Source of the DNA: Streptomyces sp. NBC_01235
Lineage (GTDB): Bacteria; Actinomycetota; Actinomycetes; Streptomycetales; Streptomycetaceae
DNA: 64,000 nucleotides
Reading direction: 5' to 3'
Assembly: GCF_035989285.1 (NCBI RefSeq)
Contig: NZ_CP108513.1
Location: 3,720,001 to 3,784,000, forward strand
This document shows, one piece after another, positions 25,859 to 34,885 of the stretch; the stretch's first letter is position 1, and every line of letters starts with the position of its first letter. The notes below the pieces were generated by a model. That model saw only the letters and a program-made list of their open reading frames with translations, made no database searches and was not told where the DNA came from. The translations under genes were made by a program, and so were the position numbers.

Positions 25859-27387
25859 TGGTGCTCTCCGCTCGCGATGGTCTCCAGGATCCGGCTCGTG
25901 GTGATCTCGGGCCCGTTGGTCATCTGCGCCACCAGCCGGCGGTCGCGCAGCACTCCGATGGTGTGACTGAGCCGGAGTACCTCCTCCAGCTCGGCCGCGA
26001 TGTACAGGACGGACATGCCGTCCTCGGAGAGGGAGACGACGAGCTTCTGGATCTCCGCCTTCGCGCCGATGTCGATGCCGCGCGTCGGCTCGTCCAGGAT
26101 CAGCAGCTTCGGCTGGGTGATCAGCCAGCGGGCCAGCAGCACCTTCTGCTGGTTGCCGCCGCTGAGCTGGCCGACCCTGGCCTCGGGGTTGGCGGGGCGG
26201 ATGTCCAGCGCCTTGATGTACTTGGCGACGAGTTCGTCGCGCTGGGACACCGGGATGGGCCGGGTCCAGCCGCGCGAGGCCTGCAGGGCCAGGATGATGT
26301 TCTCCCGCACCGTCAGATCGGGCACCAGGCCCTCGCTCTTGCGGTTCTCGGAGCAGAACGCGACACCGGCGCCGATCGCGTCGTTCGGCGCGCTCATCGA
26401 GACCTGATGGCCGTCGATGGACACCTTGCCGCTGTCCGGCTGGTCGGCGCCGAAGAGCAGCCGGGCGAGTTCGGTCCGGCCCGATCCGAGCAGGCCGGCG
26501 AGCCCGATCACCTCGCCCTTCTTGATCTCCAGGTCGAACGGGGCGATGCCGCCGGTCCTGCCGAGGCCGTCCGCCCGGACCAGGGTCTCTCCCCCGTGGG
26601 AGTGCAACTGGTGGTCGTGGAGCTCCTCCAGCTGGCCCATGGCCTTGCCGAGCATGAGCTGGACGAGGCCCACCTGGTCGAGGTCGCTCACCATGTGCTC
26701 GCCGACGAGGGTGCCGTTGCGCAGCACCGTCATGCGGTCGCAGACCTCGTAGATCTGGTCGAGGAAGTGCGAGACGAACAGGATCGCGACGCCCTCGTCC
26801 TTCAACCGCCGCATCAGGGCGAACAGTTGGAGGACCTCGTCCCGGTCGAGGCTGGAGGTCGGCTCGTCGAGGATCAGCACCTTGGTGCCCGGCCCCTCGC
26901 CGTCGCCGGCGCCCAACGACCTGACGATCGCGACCAGTTGCTGCACGGCCAGCGGGTACGAGGAGAGGGGGGCGCTGACGTCGATGTCGAGTCCGAGCCG
27001 GTCCACCAGCTCCGCGGCCTGCCGACGCAGCTGCTTCCACTGGATGCGGCCCATGCGGGTGGGTTCACGCCCGATGAAGATGTTCTCCGCCACCGACAGG
27101 TTCGGGCAGAGGTTGACCTCCTGGTAGACCGTGCTGATGCCGGCCTGCTGGGCCTGCAGCGGGCTGGCGATCCGTACGGACCGGCCGTCCAGCGTGATCG
27201 TGCCGCCGTCCAGGGAGTAGACCCCCGTGAGCACCTTGATGAGGGTGGACTTGCCCGCCCCGTTCTCGCCCATCAGGGCGTGGATCTCGCCGGGGAAGAG
27301 CCGGAAGTCGACGTCCGACAGAGCCCGTACCCCCGGGAACTCTTTGACTATGCCCGCCATTTCCAGGACGGGCCGCGGCTCTGCCAT
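25855..27387 (-). CDS. Sugar ABC transporter ATPase, YtfR type (two nucleotide-binding domains)
   Basis: A 510-residue duplicated ATPase. The first domain has Walker [10 protein letters not shown] (40-48) and Walker B LILDEPTSSLDRDE; the second has LSGGNQQKV and [14 protein letters not shown], but its Walker A is degenerate (GLLGSGRTE), as is usual in the RbsA/MglA family. An AGGAGAGG site precedes ATG 27387. It sits 238 bp after the binding-protein gene, with a hairpin in the gap. Confidence 0.92.
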   Translation of the reverse strand: MAEPRPVLEMAGIVKEFPGVRALSDVDFRLFPGEIHALMGENGAGKSTLIKVLTGVYSLDGGTITLDGRSVRIASPLQAQQAGISTVYQEVNLCPNLSVAENIFIGREPTRMGRIQWKQLRRQAAELVDRLGLDIDVSAPLSSYPLAVQQLVAIVRSLGAGDGEGPGTKVLILDEPTSSLDRDEVLQLFALMRRLKDEGVAILFVSHFLDQIYEVCDRMTVLRNGTLVGEHMVSDLDQVGLVQLMLGKAMGQLEELHDHQLHSHGGETLVRADGLGRTGGIAPFDLEIKKGEVIGLAGLLGSGRTELARLLFGADQPDSGKVSIDGHQVSMSAPNDAIGAGVAFCSENRKSEGLVPDLTVRENIILALQASRGWTRPIPVSQRDELVAKYIKALDIRPANPEARVGQLSGGNQQKVLLARWLITQPKLLILDEPTRGIDIGAKAEIQKLVVSLSEDGMSVLYIAAELEEVLRLSHTIGVLRDRRLVAQMTNGPEITTSRILETIASGEHQ

Positions 27388-27569
27388 ACCTCTCCTAACG
27401 AGGGGACCACCGGCTTGGCCCGGTGGGGGAATTCGTTCGTGTTCGCCCGACTGCGCCCCGCAAGGGGCTGGTTCGGGCTGGACCGCAGCTTTCGACTGGA
27501 AGCCCCTCACCCGGGGCGGAGTCACCGCAGCGCTCCTGATGAGATCGAGCCGCTGCGGGCCCACAGGGC

Positions 27570-27597
27570 CCGGCCGACCGAGACACCGGTCGGCCGG
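27570..27597 (-). terminator. Intercistronic hairpin after the binding-protein gene
   Basis: CCGGCCGACC and GGTCGGCCGG form a perfect 10-bp stem with an 8-nt loop. Hairpins after the binding-protein gene usually protect its mRNA or reduce read-through, so that more binding protein than membrane components is made. The effect here is inferred. Confidence 0.6.
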
Positions 27598-27625
27598 AGG
27601 GGCTCCCTGCCGATGGGTGCGTCGG

Positions 27626-28633
27626 TCAGTACTTGCGGCTCGGGAGGGCGGCCTTGGCCTGGTCCTGCATGAAGTCGCCCTCCTTGGTCTTGATCCAGCG
27701 CTCGACCGTCTCGCCGTCCTTGACCTTCTTCACGACGTCCATGAGCTGGGGGCCGAGCAGCGGGTTGCACTCGACGATGGCGTTGATCTTGCCCTCGGAC
27801 ATGGCCACGAAGCCGTCCTTCACGCCGTCGATCGAGACGATCAGGATGTCCGTGCCGGGCTTCTTGCCGGCCGCCTCGATGGACTGGATGGCACCGATGG
27901 CCATGTCGTCGTTGTGCGCGAAGAGCACGTTGATGTCCGGGTTGGACTGCAGGAAGGCCGCCATGACCTGCTTGCCGCCGGCGCGGGTGAAGTCACCGGT
28001 CTGGCTGACGACGACCTTCCAGTCGTCCTTGTGCTCCGCGTCCATGATCTCCTTGAAGCCCTTGGCGCGCTCGATCGCCGGGGCGGCGCCGGTGGTGCCC
28101 TCCAGCTGGGCGATCTTCACCGCACCCTTGTGGCCGGCCTTCGTCAGGACCTTCTCGAGGATCTTGGCGGCGCGGCGGCCCTCGTCGGTGAAGTCGGAGC
28201 CGACCAGCGTGACGTACAGGGACTCGTCGGAGGTCTCCACGGAGCGGTCGGTGAGGACCACCGGGATCTTCGCGGCCTTGGCCTCCTTGAGCACCGCGTC
28301 CCAGCCGGTGACGACCACCGGCGAGAAGGCGATGACGTCCACCTTCTGCGCGATGTAGTTGCGGATCGCGGAGATCTGGTTCTCCTGCTTCTGCTGGGCG
28401 TCGGAGAACTTGAGGGAGTAGCCGGCCTCCTTGGCGGCGTCCTTCACCGAGGTGGTGTTGGCGCTGCGCCAGCCGCTCTCCGAGCCGACCTGGGAGAAGC
28501 CGAGCGTGATCGCCTTGCTGCCGCCCGCGGAGGAGGAGCCGGTGGAGCTGTCGTCCTTCTTGGCGCAGGCCGCCAGGCCGCCCACGGCCGCCACGCCGAC
28601 CGCCGCCGTGAGGAAGTTCCTTCTGCTGAGCAT
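27626..28633 (-). CDS. Sugar-binding lipoprotein of an ABC transporter, YtfQ type
   Basis: A 335-residue periplasmic-binding-protein-like lipoprotein with lipobox LAAC (C23). The type I fold has the typical NYIAQKVDVIAFSPV, VVLTDRSVE and VLFAHNDDMAIGAIQSIEAA segments of the YtfQ/RbsB group. It captures a monosaccharide outside the membrane for the YtfR/YtfT/YjfF-like components downstream. An AAGGAG site precedes ATG 28633. Expression is probably controlled by the upstream LacI protein. Confidence 0.9.
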   Translation of the reverse strand: MLSRRNFLTAAVGVAAVGGLAACAKKDDSSTGSSSAGGSKAITLGFSQVGSESGWRSANTTSVKDAAKEAGYSLKFSDAQQKQENQISAIRNYIAQKVDVIAFSPVVVTGWDAVLKEAKAAKIPVVLTDRSVETSDESLYVTLVGSDFTDEGRRAAKILEKVLTKAGHKGAVKIAQLEGTTGAAPAIERAKGFKEIMDAEHKDDWKVVVSQTGDFTRAGGKQVMAAFLQSNPDINVLFAHNDDMAIGAIQSIEAAGKKPGTDILIVSIDGVKDGFVAMSEGKINAIVECNPLLGPQLMDVVKKVKDGETVERWIKTKEGDFMQDQAKAALPSRKY

Positions 28634-28719
28634 GTTCTTCTCCTTTGAAGAGCCGGTCCTGGGACGGACCTGCTGGTACTCGATGGGACCGGCCACACTG
28701 CGTCCAGCCTGTCGATCAT

Positions 28720-28750
28720 CGTTCGATATATCGGCCACACCGCTGGTCAA
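28720..28750 (-). promoter_or_regulatory. Promoter/operator region of the YtfQ-type operon
   Basis: Minus-strand TTGACC (28745-28750) lies upstream of an AT-rich stretch that contains the palindrome CGATATATCG (28724-28733). The extended form CCGATATATCGAACG resembles CCGAAATATCGAACA found before the gene at 33773. It is probably a promoter with an overlapping repressor site. Confidence 0.4.
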
Positions 28751-28768
28751 GTGCGTCCGACTGGTTGG

Positions 28769-29815
28769 TCAGAGGGGTGCGCGCTCCGATTGGGCGGTGT
28801 ACGGGAACGTACTCGCGCGCACGACGAGTTGGGGTTCGATCGCGATCCGGGAGGTGGCGGCGGGGGACCGGCCCTCGATCAGATCCAGGAGCAGCGCGAT
28901 GCTCTGCTTGCCCACCGCCGAGAAGTCCTGCCGGACGGTGGTGAGCGGAGGAGCGAAGAACTCCGACTCCGGGATGTCGTCGAAGCCGACCACCGCGACG
29001 TCCTGGGGAGTTCGGACCCCCGCCTCACGCAGGGCCCGCAACACCCCCAGTGCCATCTGGTCGTTGGCGACGAAGACGGCGGTCAGCCCCCGGCCCACCC
29101 AGCCGGCCAGTTCCTGGCCCGCACGGTAGCCCGACAGCGGACTCCAGTCCCCACGCAGCAGCATGGGTGGTTCGACACCCTCCGCTTCGAGGGTCCCCCG
29201 CCATCCCGCGGCCCGGTCGGCCGCCTCCTGCCAGTCCTCGGGCCCGGCGAGATGCCAGACCGTGCGGTGGCCGGCGGCCAGCAGATGTGCGGTGGCCAGC
29301 CGCCCCCCGAGGTGCTGGTCCACACTGACGCTGGGGATGTCCACTCCCGGCCCGCTGCCCACGACCACCACGGGGAACGGACGGCGGAGTTCGGCCAGAG
29401 CGTCCACCGCCGACCGCTGCGGAGCGATGGCGACCACTCCTTCCACCCCGCCTTCGCTGAGGTGGTCCAGGGCCTCGGACAGCTCGTCCATGGTCAGTTT
29501 GCGCAGACTGACCGTCGAGACGAGATAGCCCTCGGCGCGTGCCGCCTCCTCGAGCGCGAACAGCGTACTGGCCGGCCCGTAGAGGGTGGTGTCGGAAGCG
29601 ACCACACCCAGCGTCCGGGTGCGCCGGGTCACCAGGGCCCGTGCGGAGGAGTTGCGGCGATAGCCCATCTCCTCGATCGCACGCAGCACCCGGGCCCGCG
29701 TCTCGTCCCGCACATTGGGGTGATCCCCCAGCACGCGGGACACGGTCTGGTGGGACACGCCTGCCAGGCGCGCCACGTCGGCCATGGTGGGCGGCCGAAG
29801 CTGTGTGTGTGTCAC
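28769..29815 (-). CDS. LacI family transcriptional regulator
   Basis: A 348-residue repressor: HTH at residues 11-30 (MADVARLAGVSHQTVSRVLG) with the hinge motif RRNSSARALVTRRTRTLG, then a periplasmic-binding-type sensor domain. GTG 29815 is picked because AAGGAGG lies 6 bp before it; the longer open frame upstream has no ribosome site. It is read in the same direction as the sugar transporter operon, 135 bp upstream of it, and is the probable regulator. An operator very like the symmetric lac operator lies upstream (30008-30026). Confidence 0.9.
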   Translation of the reverse strand: MTHTQLRPPTMADVARLAGVSHQTVSRVLGDHPNVRDETRARVLRAIEEMGYRRNSSARALVTRRTRTLGVVASDTTLYGPASTLFALEEAARAEGYLVSTVSLRKLTMDELSEALDHLSEGGVEGVVAIAPQRSAVDALAELRRPFPVVVVGSGPGVDIPSVSVDQHLGGRLATAHLLAAGHRTVWHLAGPEDWQEAADRAAGWRGTLEAEGVEPPMLLRGDWSPLSGYRAGQELAGWVGRGLTAVFVANDQMALGVLRALREAGVRTPQDVAVVGFDDIPESEFFAPPLTTVRQDFSAVGKQSIALLLDLIEGRSPAATSRIAIEPQLVVRASTFPYTAQSERAPL

Positions 29816-29826
29816 GGCCGCACCTC

Positions 29827-30351
29827 CTTGGCGCTCGTCTGCCGATAAGTCCTGTGATGTGGGTGGTTGATCCCGCGCCGCCGACTTCACACCGGGCTGC
29901 CGGTGAGTCCGACGGCACTGGGAGGCAAGGCGAGTTGGGGCACTAGTGGCACAACGCTCGTAACTCCCGTGTTTCGCGCCGGACGTTGACTGGTGAATGC
30001 GGAGGTCATTGTGAGCGCTAACAATTCATGGCGGTCAAGAGGCCTGCACAGGAAGGTCGTCACGGTTCCATAACGCGTCTGGCGGCTCTGCACATCTGCC
30101 CTGCTCAAGGGCTTGGGGGCCGACCGAGGCACCCGCACCGAGCGGCGACTCGAGGACGGCCCGCGCGGGGGGAACACGCCGGACCCGAATCCGCGCCGGG
30201 CGAAGTGTGAGGTGGCGGGACGTCGGCCACACCGCCTTGGACGGGCCGTCCAGCCCGGCCGGCGCCGCTCAACGGCTCACATGACGCGCACTGGCTCACA
30301 TGACGCGCACTCGGCGGGTGCGGACGCGGAGCGGCCCGTACGGCCGGAGCC
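29827..30351. other. 525-bp region without a gene, upstream of lacI
   Basis: Apart from the LacI-type operator and promoter near 30008-30038, no gene is seen. Open frames here have Arg/Pro/Gly-rich shadow composition and no ribosome sites. Two copies of CTCACATGACGCGCACT overlap 30278-30312, a short direct repeat. Confidence 0.5.
30008..30026. promoter_or_regulatory. LacI-type operator
   Basis: ATTGTGAGCGCTAACAATT differs by one base from the fully symmetric lac operator. On the minus strand it overlaps the area downstream of TTGACC (30033-30038) with CACAAT as possible -10, so it would autoregulate the LacI gene 193 bp downstream. Confidence 0.6.
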
Positions 30352-31224
30352 CTACGAACACCACCACAGGAAGCGCGTGCACGTTTCCGACGGCGACGGT
30401 GACGGTTCCGGGGACGCGGTCGGGTCGGCGCTCGAAGTGGAGTCCGAGCCCGACGGGGTCGTCGATCCGGAGGTCGACCCGGAGGAGCCGGGGAGGGTGG
30501 CCGACTGGGCTTCCTTGTCCGGGGTCTGCGTGGCCTTGTCGTCCTTCGAGGACTCCGACGCCGACGGGGAGGCGGAGGGGCTCGGGGAGGAGGAGGCCTT
30601 GCCCTCGCCGGGGTCGGTCCTGTCGTCCAGCGGCTGCGCGGACGTGCTCGGCTCCGATGCCGACCCGTCGACCTCGGACGATTCTCCCCCGGCCGCCTCG
30701 GGGTTGCGGGGGGAGGAGAACCCCGGTGCGTCCACGCCGAGTTCGGCCAGGCTCAGGCCGCCCGCCGCCAGGACGAAGCCGACGGTGACCAGCACCACGC
30801 GTCTGCGGCGCCGGCGGTGGACCGAGGCCTTGCGGTCGCGACGACTCGTCTCCGGTGCGGCGGCCGCGCCCTCGGAGCCCCTCCGGCCACCCCGGCCCTG
30901 CTCGCGGCGGCGCGCGGCTCGCCCCCAGGGCTCGCCGCTCTCGTCTCCGTGATCGTCGCGATCGCCTCGATCGTCGTGATCGCCTCGACCGTCGTGATCG
31001 CCTCGACCGCCTCGATCGTCGTGATCGTCCGAGTCGCCGGACGCCTCGTGCACCGACGCGTCCTGCGCGTACGGCTCCGGCTCATACGGCTCCGGCTCAG
31101 GCTCGTACGTGTCCGGCTCGTACGTGGCGGGCGGATACGCGCGTAGCTGATCGGCAGGTGCGCCGCACCCCGGGCAGGCGAGTGCGCCGTTGAGGTGCCT
31201 TCGGCACGGGTGGCAGTAGTCCAT
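30352..31224 (-). CDS. Zinc-ribbon membrane protein with long acidic and Ser-rich extracytoplasmic tail
   Basis: A 290-residue protein. The N-terminus has a four-Cys ribbon (C4, C7, C17, C20). Then come Glu/Pro/Tyr repeats and an Asp-His-Asp-Arg-Gly repeat tract (about 60-95) coded by 15-18-bp DNA repeats (30945-31030). A basic stretch RRRRRR, a single membrane helix (about 142-160) and a Ser/Pro/Thr-rich tail follow, ending CTRFLWWCS. Streptomycetes carry similar proteins with the same N-terminal ribbon and C-terminal C-x-RF-(L/F)-x-W-C motif. Function unknown. The layout suggests a cytoplasmic zinc module linked to a wall-spanning tail. Confidence 0.75.
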   Translation of the reverse strand: MDYCHPCRRHLNGALACPGCGAPADQLRAYPPATYEPDTYEPEPEPYEPEPYAQDASVHEASGDSDDHDDRGGRGDHDGRGDHDDRGDRDDHGDESGEPWGRAARRREQGRGGRRGSEGAAAAPETSRRDRKASVHRRRRRRVVLVTVGFVLAAGGLSLAELGVDAPGFSSPRNPEAAGGESSEVDGSASEPSTSAQPLDDRTDPGEGKASSSPSPSASPSASESSKDDKATQTPDKEAQSATLPGSSGSTSGSTTPSGSDSTSSADPTASPEPSPSPSETCTRFLWWCS

Positions 31225-31395
31225 GACGCGGGAAGACTAAGTTCCAGGAAGGTCGCGCACCCGGGCCCGCCTGTGAAAGTTGTGTGGGAAACCGGCCATA
31301 CCGGCGCGGCGACTGGCGTGACCTGTCACACACCACCACCTCCCAATTTCCGAAAGGGGCCTCGAAAGTGTCGAAACCGATATGTGTTCGACCCA

Positions 31396-31425
31396 TTGAC
31401 ACTCCCCTCGCGTGGTCCTTACTGT
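31396..31425 (+). promoter_or_regulatory. Promoter of the sugar-acid operon
   Basis: TTGACA (31396-31401), 18-bp spacer, TACTGT (31420-31425). Nearby are TTCGA-type half sites: TCGAAACC and TGTTCGAC upstream, and the dyad ATTTCG-(9 bp)-CGAAAT (about 31435-31456) downstream, which may bind a repressor. Confidence 0.55.
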
Positions 31426-31480
31426 CTGCCCAGCATTTCGAACAAGTGACGAAATCTCGAACAGCCGAAGGGTAACTTCC

Positions 31481-32641
31481 GTGCGCATCACCGGAATCAG
31501 CACTCACGTGGTCGGGACGCCCTGGCGCAACCTGACTTACGTCCTGGTGCACACCGACGAGGGCATCACGGGTGTCGGAGAGACCCGCATGCTGGGCCAC
31601 ACCGACGCGCTGATCGGCTACCTGAAGGAGGCCGAGGCCAACCACATTCTCGGCTCCGACCCGTTCGCTGTCGAGGACCTCGTGCGCCGCATGAAGTACG
31701 GCGACTACGGGCGCGCGGGCGAGATCGTGATGTCCGGTATCGCCGTCGTCGAGATGGCCTGCTGGGACATCAAGGGCAAGGCCCTCGGCGTGCCGGTCTG
31801 GCAGCTGCTCGGCGGCAAGGTCACCGACAAGGTCAAGGCCTACGCCAACGGCTGGTACACCACCGAGCGGACGCCCGAGGCGTACCACAAGGCGGCGCAG
31901 GAAGTGATGGCCCGCGGGTACAAGGCGCTCAAGATCGACCCCTTCGGCACCGGCCACTTCGAGCTCGACCACCAGCAGACCCTGTACGCCGTCTCCCTCA
32001 TCGAGGCCGTGCGTGACGCCATCGGGCCGGACTCCGAGCTGATGCTGGAGATGCACGGCCGCTTCTCCCCCGCCACCGCCGTCCGCCTCGCCAACGAGCT
32101 CGCGCCCTTCAAGCCCGCCTGGCTGGAGGAGCCCTGCCCGCCGGAGAACCTGAAGGCGCTGGAGAAGGTCGCCGCCAAGGTCGACATCCCCGTCGCCACC
32201 GGTGAGCGCATCCACGACCGCATCGAGTTCCGCGAGCTCTTCGAGAGCCAGGCCGTCGACATCATCCAGCCGGACGTCGGCCACATCGGTGGAATCTGGG
32301 AGACGAGGAAGCTCGCGGCGACCGCCGAGACGCACTACACGCTCGTCGCCCCGCACAACGTCGGTGGCCCGGTCCTGACCGCCGCCTCCCTCCAGGTCGG
32401 GTTCACCTCCCCGAACTTCAAGATCCTCGAGCACTTCAACGACTTCGCGGACGCGGAGATCAAGAAGGTCGTCAAGGGCGCGCCCGAGGTGATCGACGGC
32501 TACTTCCACCTCTCCGACGCGCCCGGTCTCGGTGTCGAGCTGGACGTGGACGCCGCCGCCGAGTTCCCGCAGCAGCAGGCCCGCTTCGACCTGTGGGCCG
32601 AGGGCTGGGAGCAGCGCAAGCCGAAGGGCAGCGCGAAGTGA
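31481..32641 (+). CDS. Enolase superfamily (mandelate racemase type) sugar-acid dehydratase
   Basis: A 386-residue protein starting GTG 31481. The capping domain is followed by a barrel with metal ligands E190 (MLEMHGRF), E216 (WLEEPCPP) and E242 (ATGERI), and with H192, D265/H268 (QPDVGHIGG) and H292 (APHNVGG) in positions used by galactonate/gluconate-type dehydratases. These enzymes remove water from an aldonic or related acid to give a 2-keto-3-deoxy acid. The exact acid is not determined. The stop overlaps the dehydrogenase start by GTGA, so the product or substrate is probably oxidised by that enzyme. Confidence 0.87.
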   Translation: MRITGISTHVVGTPWRNLTYVLVHTDEGITGVGETRMLGHTDALIGYLKEAEANHILGSDPFAVEDLVRRMKYGDYGRAGEIVMSGIAVVEMACWDIKGKALGVPVWQLLGGKVTDKVKAYANGWYTTERTPEAYHKAAQEVMARGYKALKIDPFGTGHFELDHQQTLYAVSLIEAVRDAIGPDSELMLEMHGRFSPATAVRLANELAPFKPAWLEEPCPPENLKALEKVAAKVDIPVATGERIHDRIEFRELFESQAVDIIQPDVGHIGGIWETRKLAATAETHYTLVAPHNVGGPVLTAASLQVGFTSPNFKILEHFNDFADAEIKKVVKGAPEVIDGYFHLSDAPGLGVELDVDAAAEFPQQQARFDLWAEGWEQRKPKGSAK

Positions 32642-33642
32642 GCACCGCCGTCGTCGTCGAGGCGCCGGGCGAGCACCGGCTCGTCCCGCACGAGCCCCGG
32701 CAGCCGGAGCCCGGCGAGGCGCTGGTGCGTGTCCACGCCACCGGCATCTGCGGCAGCGACCGCGAGGTGTACCAGGGCAACCGGCCCGAGGGGTACGTCC
32801 GCTATCCGCTGACCCCCGGCCACGAGTGGTCCGGGACGGTCGAGGCGGTCGGCGCCGGGGTCCCCGCGTCCCTCCTGGGCCGCAAGGTGGTGGGTGAGGG
32901 CTTCCGCAACTGCCAGGTCTGCGACCGCTGCCACGCGGGCGAGACGACGCTGTGCACGGACGGGTACGAGGAGACGGGCTTCACCCAGCCCGGGGCGATG
33001 GCCGCCACCCTCACCCTGCCGGCCCGCCTGCTCCACGTACTCCCCGAGGACGCCGACCTCACCGCCGCCGCCCTCCTGGAGCCCGCCGCCTGTATCGCGG
33101 CCGCCGCGATCAAGGCTCGCGCGCTGCCCGGCGAGAAGGTGGCCGTGGTCGGCACCGGCACCCTGGGCATGTTCGCCGTCCAGTTCCTGAAGGCGGGCTC
33201 GCCTGCCGAGCTGCTGGTCGTGGGCACCCGAAACGACCGGGAGACGCTTTCCCGGCAGTTCGGGGCCACCGACTTCCGCACCCGGGACGAGGAGCTCCCC
33301 GACGACTTCGACGTCGTCATCGAGACCGCGGGTTCGGCCTCCGCCGCGCGCACGGCCGCCTCGCTGCTCCGGCGCGGCGGACGCCTGGTCCTCACCGGGA
33401 TCCCGGCGCCGGGCGCGGACGGGCTCGACCCGACGGACCTGGTGGTACGGCAGCTGGAGGTGCACACCGTCTTCGGAGCGCCGCCGGACGCCTGGTCGCA
33501 CACCGTGCGGGTGTTCGGGGCCGGACTGCTGGACCCGCTGCCGCTGGTCACCCACGAGCTGCCGCTCGCCGCGTTCTCCGAGGCCATCGAGCTGGTGGGA
33601 TCCGGCGATCCGAAGGTGGGCAAGGTGCTGCTCCGCCCTTAG
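32638..33642 (+). CDS. Zinc-dependent alcohol (sugar/polyol) dehydrogenase
   Basis: A 334-residue MDR enzyme. The catalytic zinc site is C38 (GICGSD) with H62/E63 (GHEWSG); the structural zinc site is C92, C95, C98 and C106; the NAD(P) loop is GTGTLG (172-177). GTG 32638 overlaps the previous stop by GTGA. Related enzymes act on sorbitol, galactonate or threonine. Coupling to an enolase-superfamily dehydratase points to sugar-acid or sugar breakdown. A strong terminator follows. Confidence 0.88.
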   Translation: MSTAVVVEAPGEHRLVPHEPRQPEPGEALVRVHATGICGSDREVYQGNRPEGYVRYPLTPGHEWSGTVEAVGAGVPASLLGRKVVGEGFRNCQVCDRCHAGETTLCTDGYEETGFTQPGAMAATLTLPARLLHVLPEDADLTAAALLEPAACIAAAAIKARALPGEKVAVVGTGTLGMFAVQFLKAGSPAELLVVGTRNDRETLSRQFGATDFRTRDEELPDDFDVVIETAGSASAARTAASLLRRGGRLVLTGIPAPGADGLDPTDLVVRQLEVHTVFGAPPDAWSHTVRVFGAGLLDPLPLVTHELPLAAFSEAIELVGSGDPKVGKVLLRP

Positions 33643-33655
33643 GAAACCCCTAGCC

Positions 33656-33700
33656 GTACGCCGGTACGGGGGCAACCTGACGGCCCCCGTACCGGCGTAC
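33656..33700 (+). terminator. Strong terminator after the dehydrogenase
   Basis: An 18-bp perfect inverted repeat, GTACGCCGGTACGGGGGC and its complement, with a 9-nt loop. Confidence 0.85.
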
Positions 33701-33772
33701 ACCCAAAACCCGCACCCCCGCACGCCTTGAGCCGCGAACCTCGTCCGAAATATCGAACACGAAGGACAGCTT

Positions 33773-34744
33773 GTGACGACCGACGCCTCCGACACGGCAG
33801 CCCGGCGACCCGGTGAGCAGGCGCTCACCGCGCTCGGCCTGGGCGCGCCCGCGCTCGACCCCGCCGACACCTCCACCCACACCTTCCCGGGCGGCGGCCG
33901 CTGGCGCACCGAGGTCCCTTCGTGCGAGGGCCCCGAAGCGCTGGCCGTCATCCTCAAGGAAGCCTCGCGGCTCGACGTGCCGATCCACCGGATCAGCCAG
34001 GGCAGCGGCGTGTGGATGCTCTCCGACGCCGAGATCACCGAGATGGTCGAGGCCACCGGCGAACGCGACATCGAGCTCTGCCTGTTCACCGGGCCGCGTG
34101 GCACCTGGGACATCGGCGGCTCCACCCGGACCGACTCGCGCGGCGGGGGCCTCAGGGCCCGCGGGCACGACGCCGTCGCCGGATGTGTCGAGGACGCCGT
34201 CCGGGCCACGGAGCTGGGCGTCAAGTGCCTCCTCGTCGCCGACGAGGGCGTGCTGTGGACGCTGCACCGGGCCCGCCAGGCCGGCCTCATCCCGGCCGAC
34301 ACCACGCTGAAGGTGTCGGCGCTCATCGGCCCCGTCAACCCGGCCTCGTACGCGGTGTACGAGCGGCTCGGCGCCGACTCGCTCAACGTGCCCAGCGACC
34401 TGACGCTGGATCACCTCACCGAGATCCGCCGGGTGTCCGGCGCCCCCATGGACATGTACATCGAGGCCCCCGACGATCTCGGCGGCTACATCCGGATGTA
34501 CGAGGTCGCCGAGCTGATCCGGCGCGGCGCACCGCTCTACCTGAAGTTCGGCCTGTCCAAGGCCCCGGCGATCTACCCGTATGGTCATCACATGCGCGAC
34601 CTGACGCTCTCCACCGCCCGGGAACGGGTGCGCCGCGGACGGCTCGCCCTCGACCTGCTCGCGCGCCATGGAGCGGACGGCGACATGGCGCCCCTCGGCT
34701 CGCGCCTGCCGGGTGAACTGAACCGGTTCGAGATCCCGTCATAA
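33773..34744 (+). CDS. TIM-barrel protein, possibly U32-peptidase-like
   Basis: A 323-residue cytoplasmic protein with repeated beta/alpha pattern (for example ALAVILKEASRLDVPIHRIS, TLKVSALIGPVNPASYAVYE and GAPMDMYIEAPDDLGGYIRM). It resembles proteins labelled U32 peptidase in sugar catabolic clusters of actinobacteria, but no accepted catalytic motif is visible and peptidase activity is doubtful. A GTG start with AAGGA before it. It lies between the dehydratase/dehydrogenase pair and the ChvE-type transporter, which suggests a step in sugar metabolism such as an isomerase or aldolase-like role. Confidence 0.55.
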   Translation: MTTDASDTAARRPGEQALTALGLGAPALDPADTSTHTFPGGGRWRTEVPSCEGPEALAVILKEASRLDVPIHRISQGSGVWMLSDAEITEMVEATGERDIELCLFTGPRGTWDIGGSTRTDSRGGGLRARGHDAVAGCVEDAVRATELGVKCLLVADEGVLWTLHRARQAGLIPADTTLKVSALIGPVNPASYAVYERLGADSLNVPSDLTLDHLTEIRRVSGAPMDMYIEAPDDLGGYIRMYEVAELIRRGAPLYLKFGLSKAPAIYPYGHHMRDLTLSTARERVRRGRLALDLLARHGADGDMAPLGSRLPGELNRFEIPS

Positions 34745-34885
34745 CGTTCCGGAAACCTCGCTTCACAGAAGCCGACACAGGCGCGCAGAATCCCACACAT
34801 CGCTTCTCGGTCTTCCCGGCTCCGCTCCGGGGGCGTCCTTCGCACTGCGAGACCGATCCCTGCACACACATCAAGGATGATGATC

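Noticed and set aside
25831..27672. A 613-codon plus-strand frame across the ABC ATPase
   Set aside because: Composition is typical of an antisense shadow; the minus strand has clear Walker A, Walker B and signature motifs.
30113..30952. 279-codon plus-strand frame upstream of and across the zinc-ribbon gene
   Set aside because: Mostly antisense to the zinc-ribbon protein; the remainder is non-coding in character.
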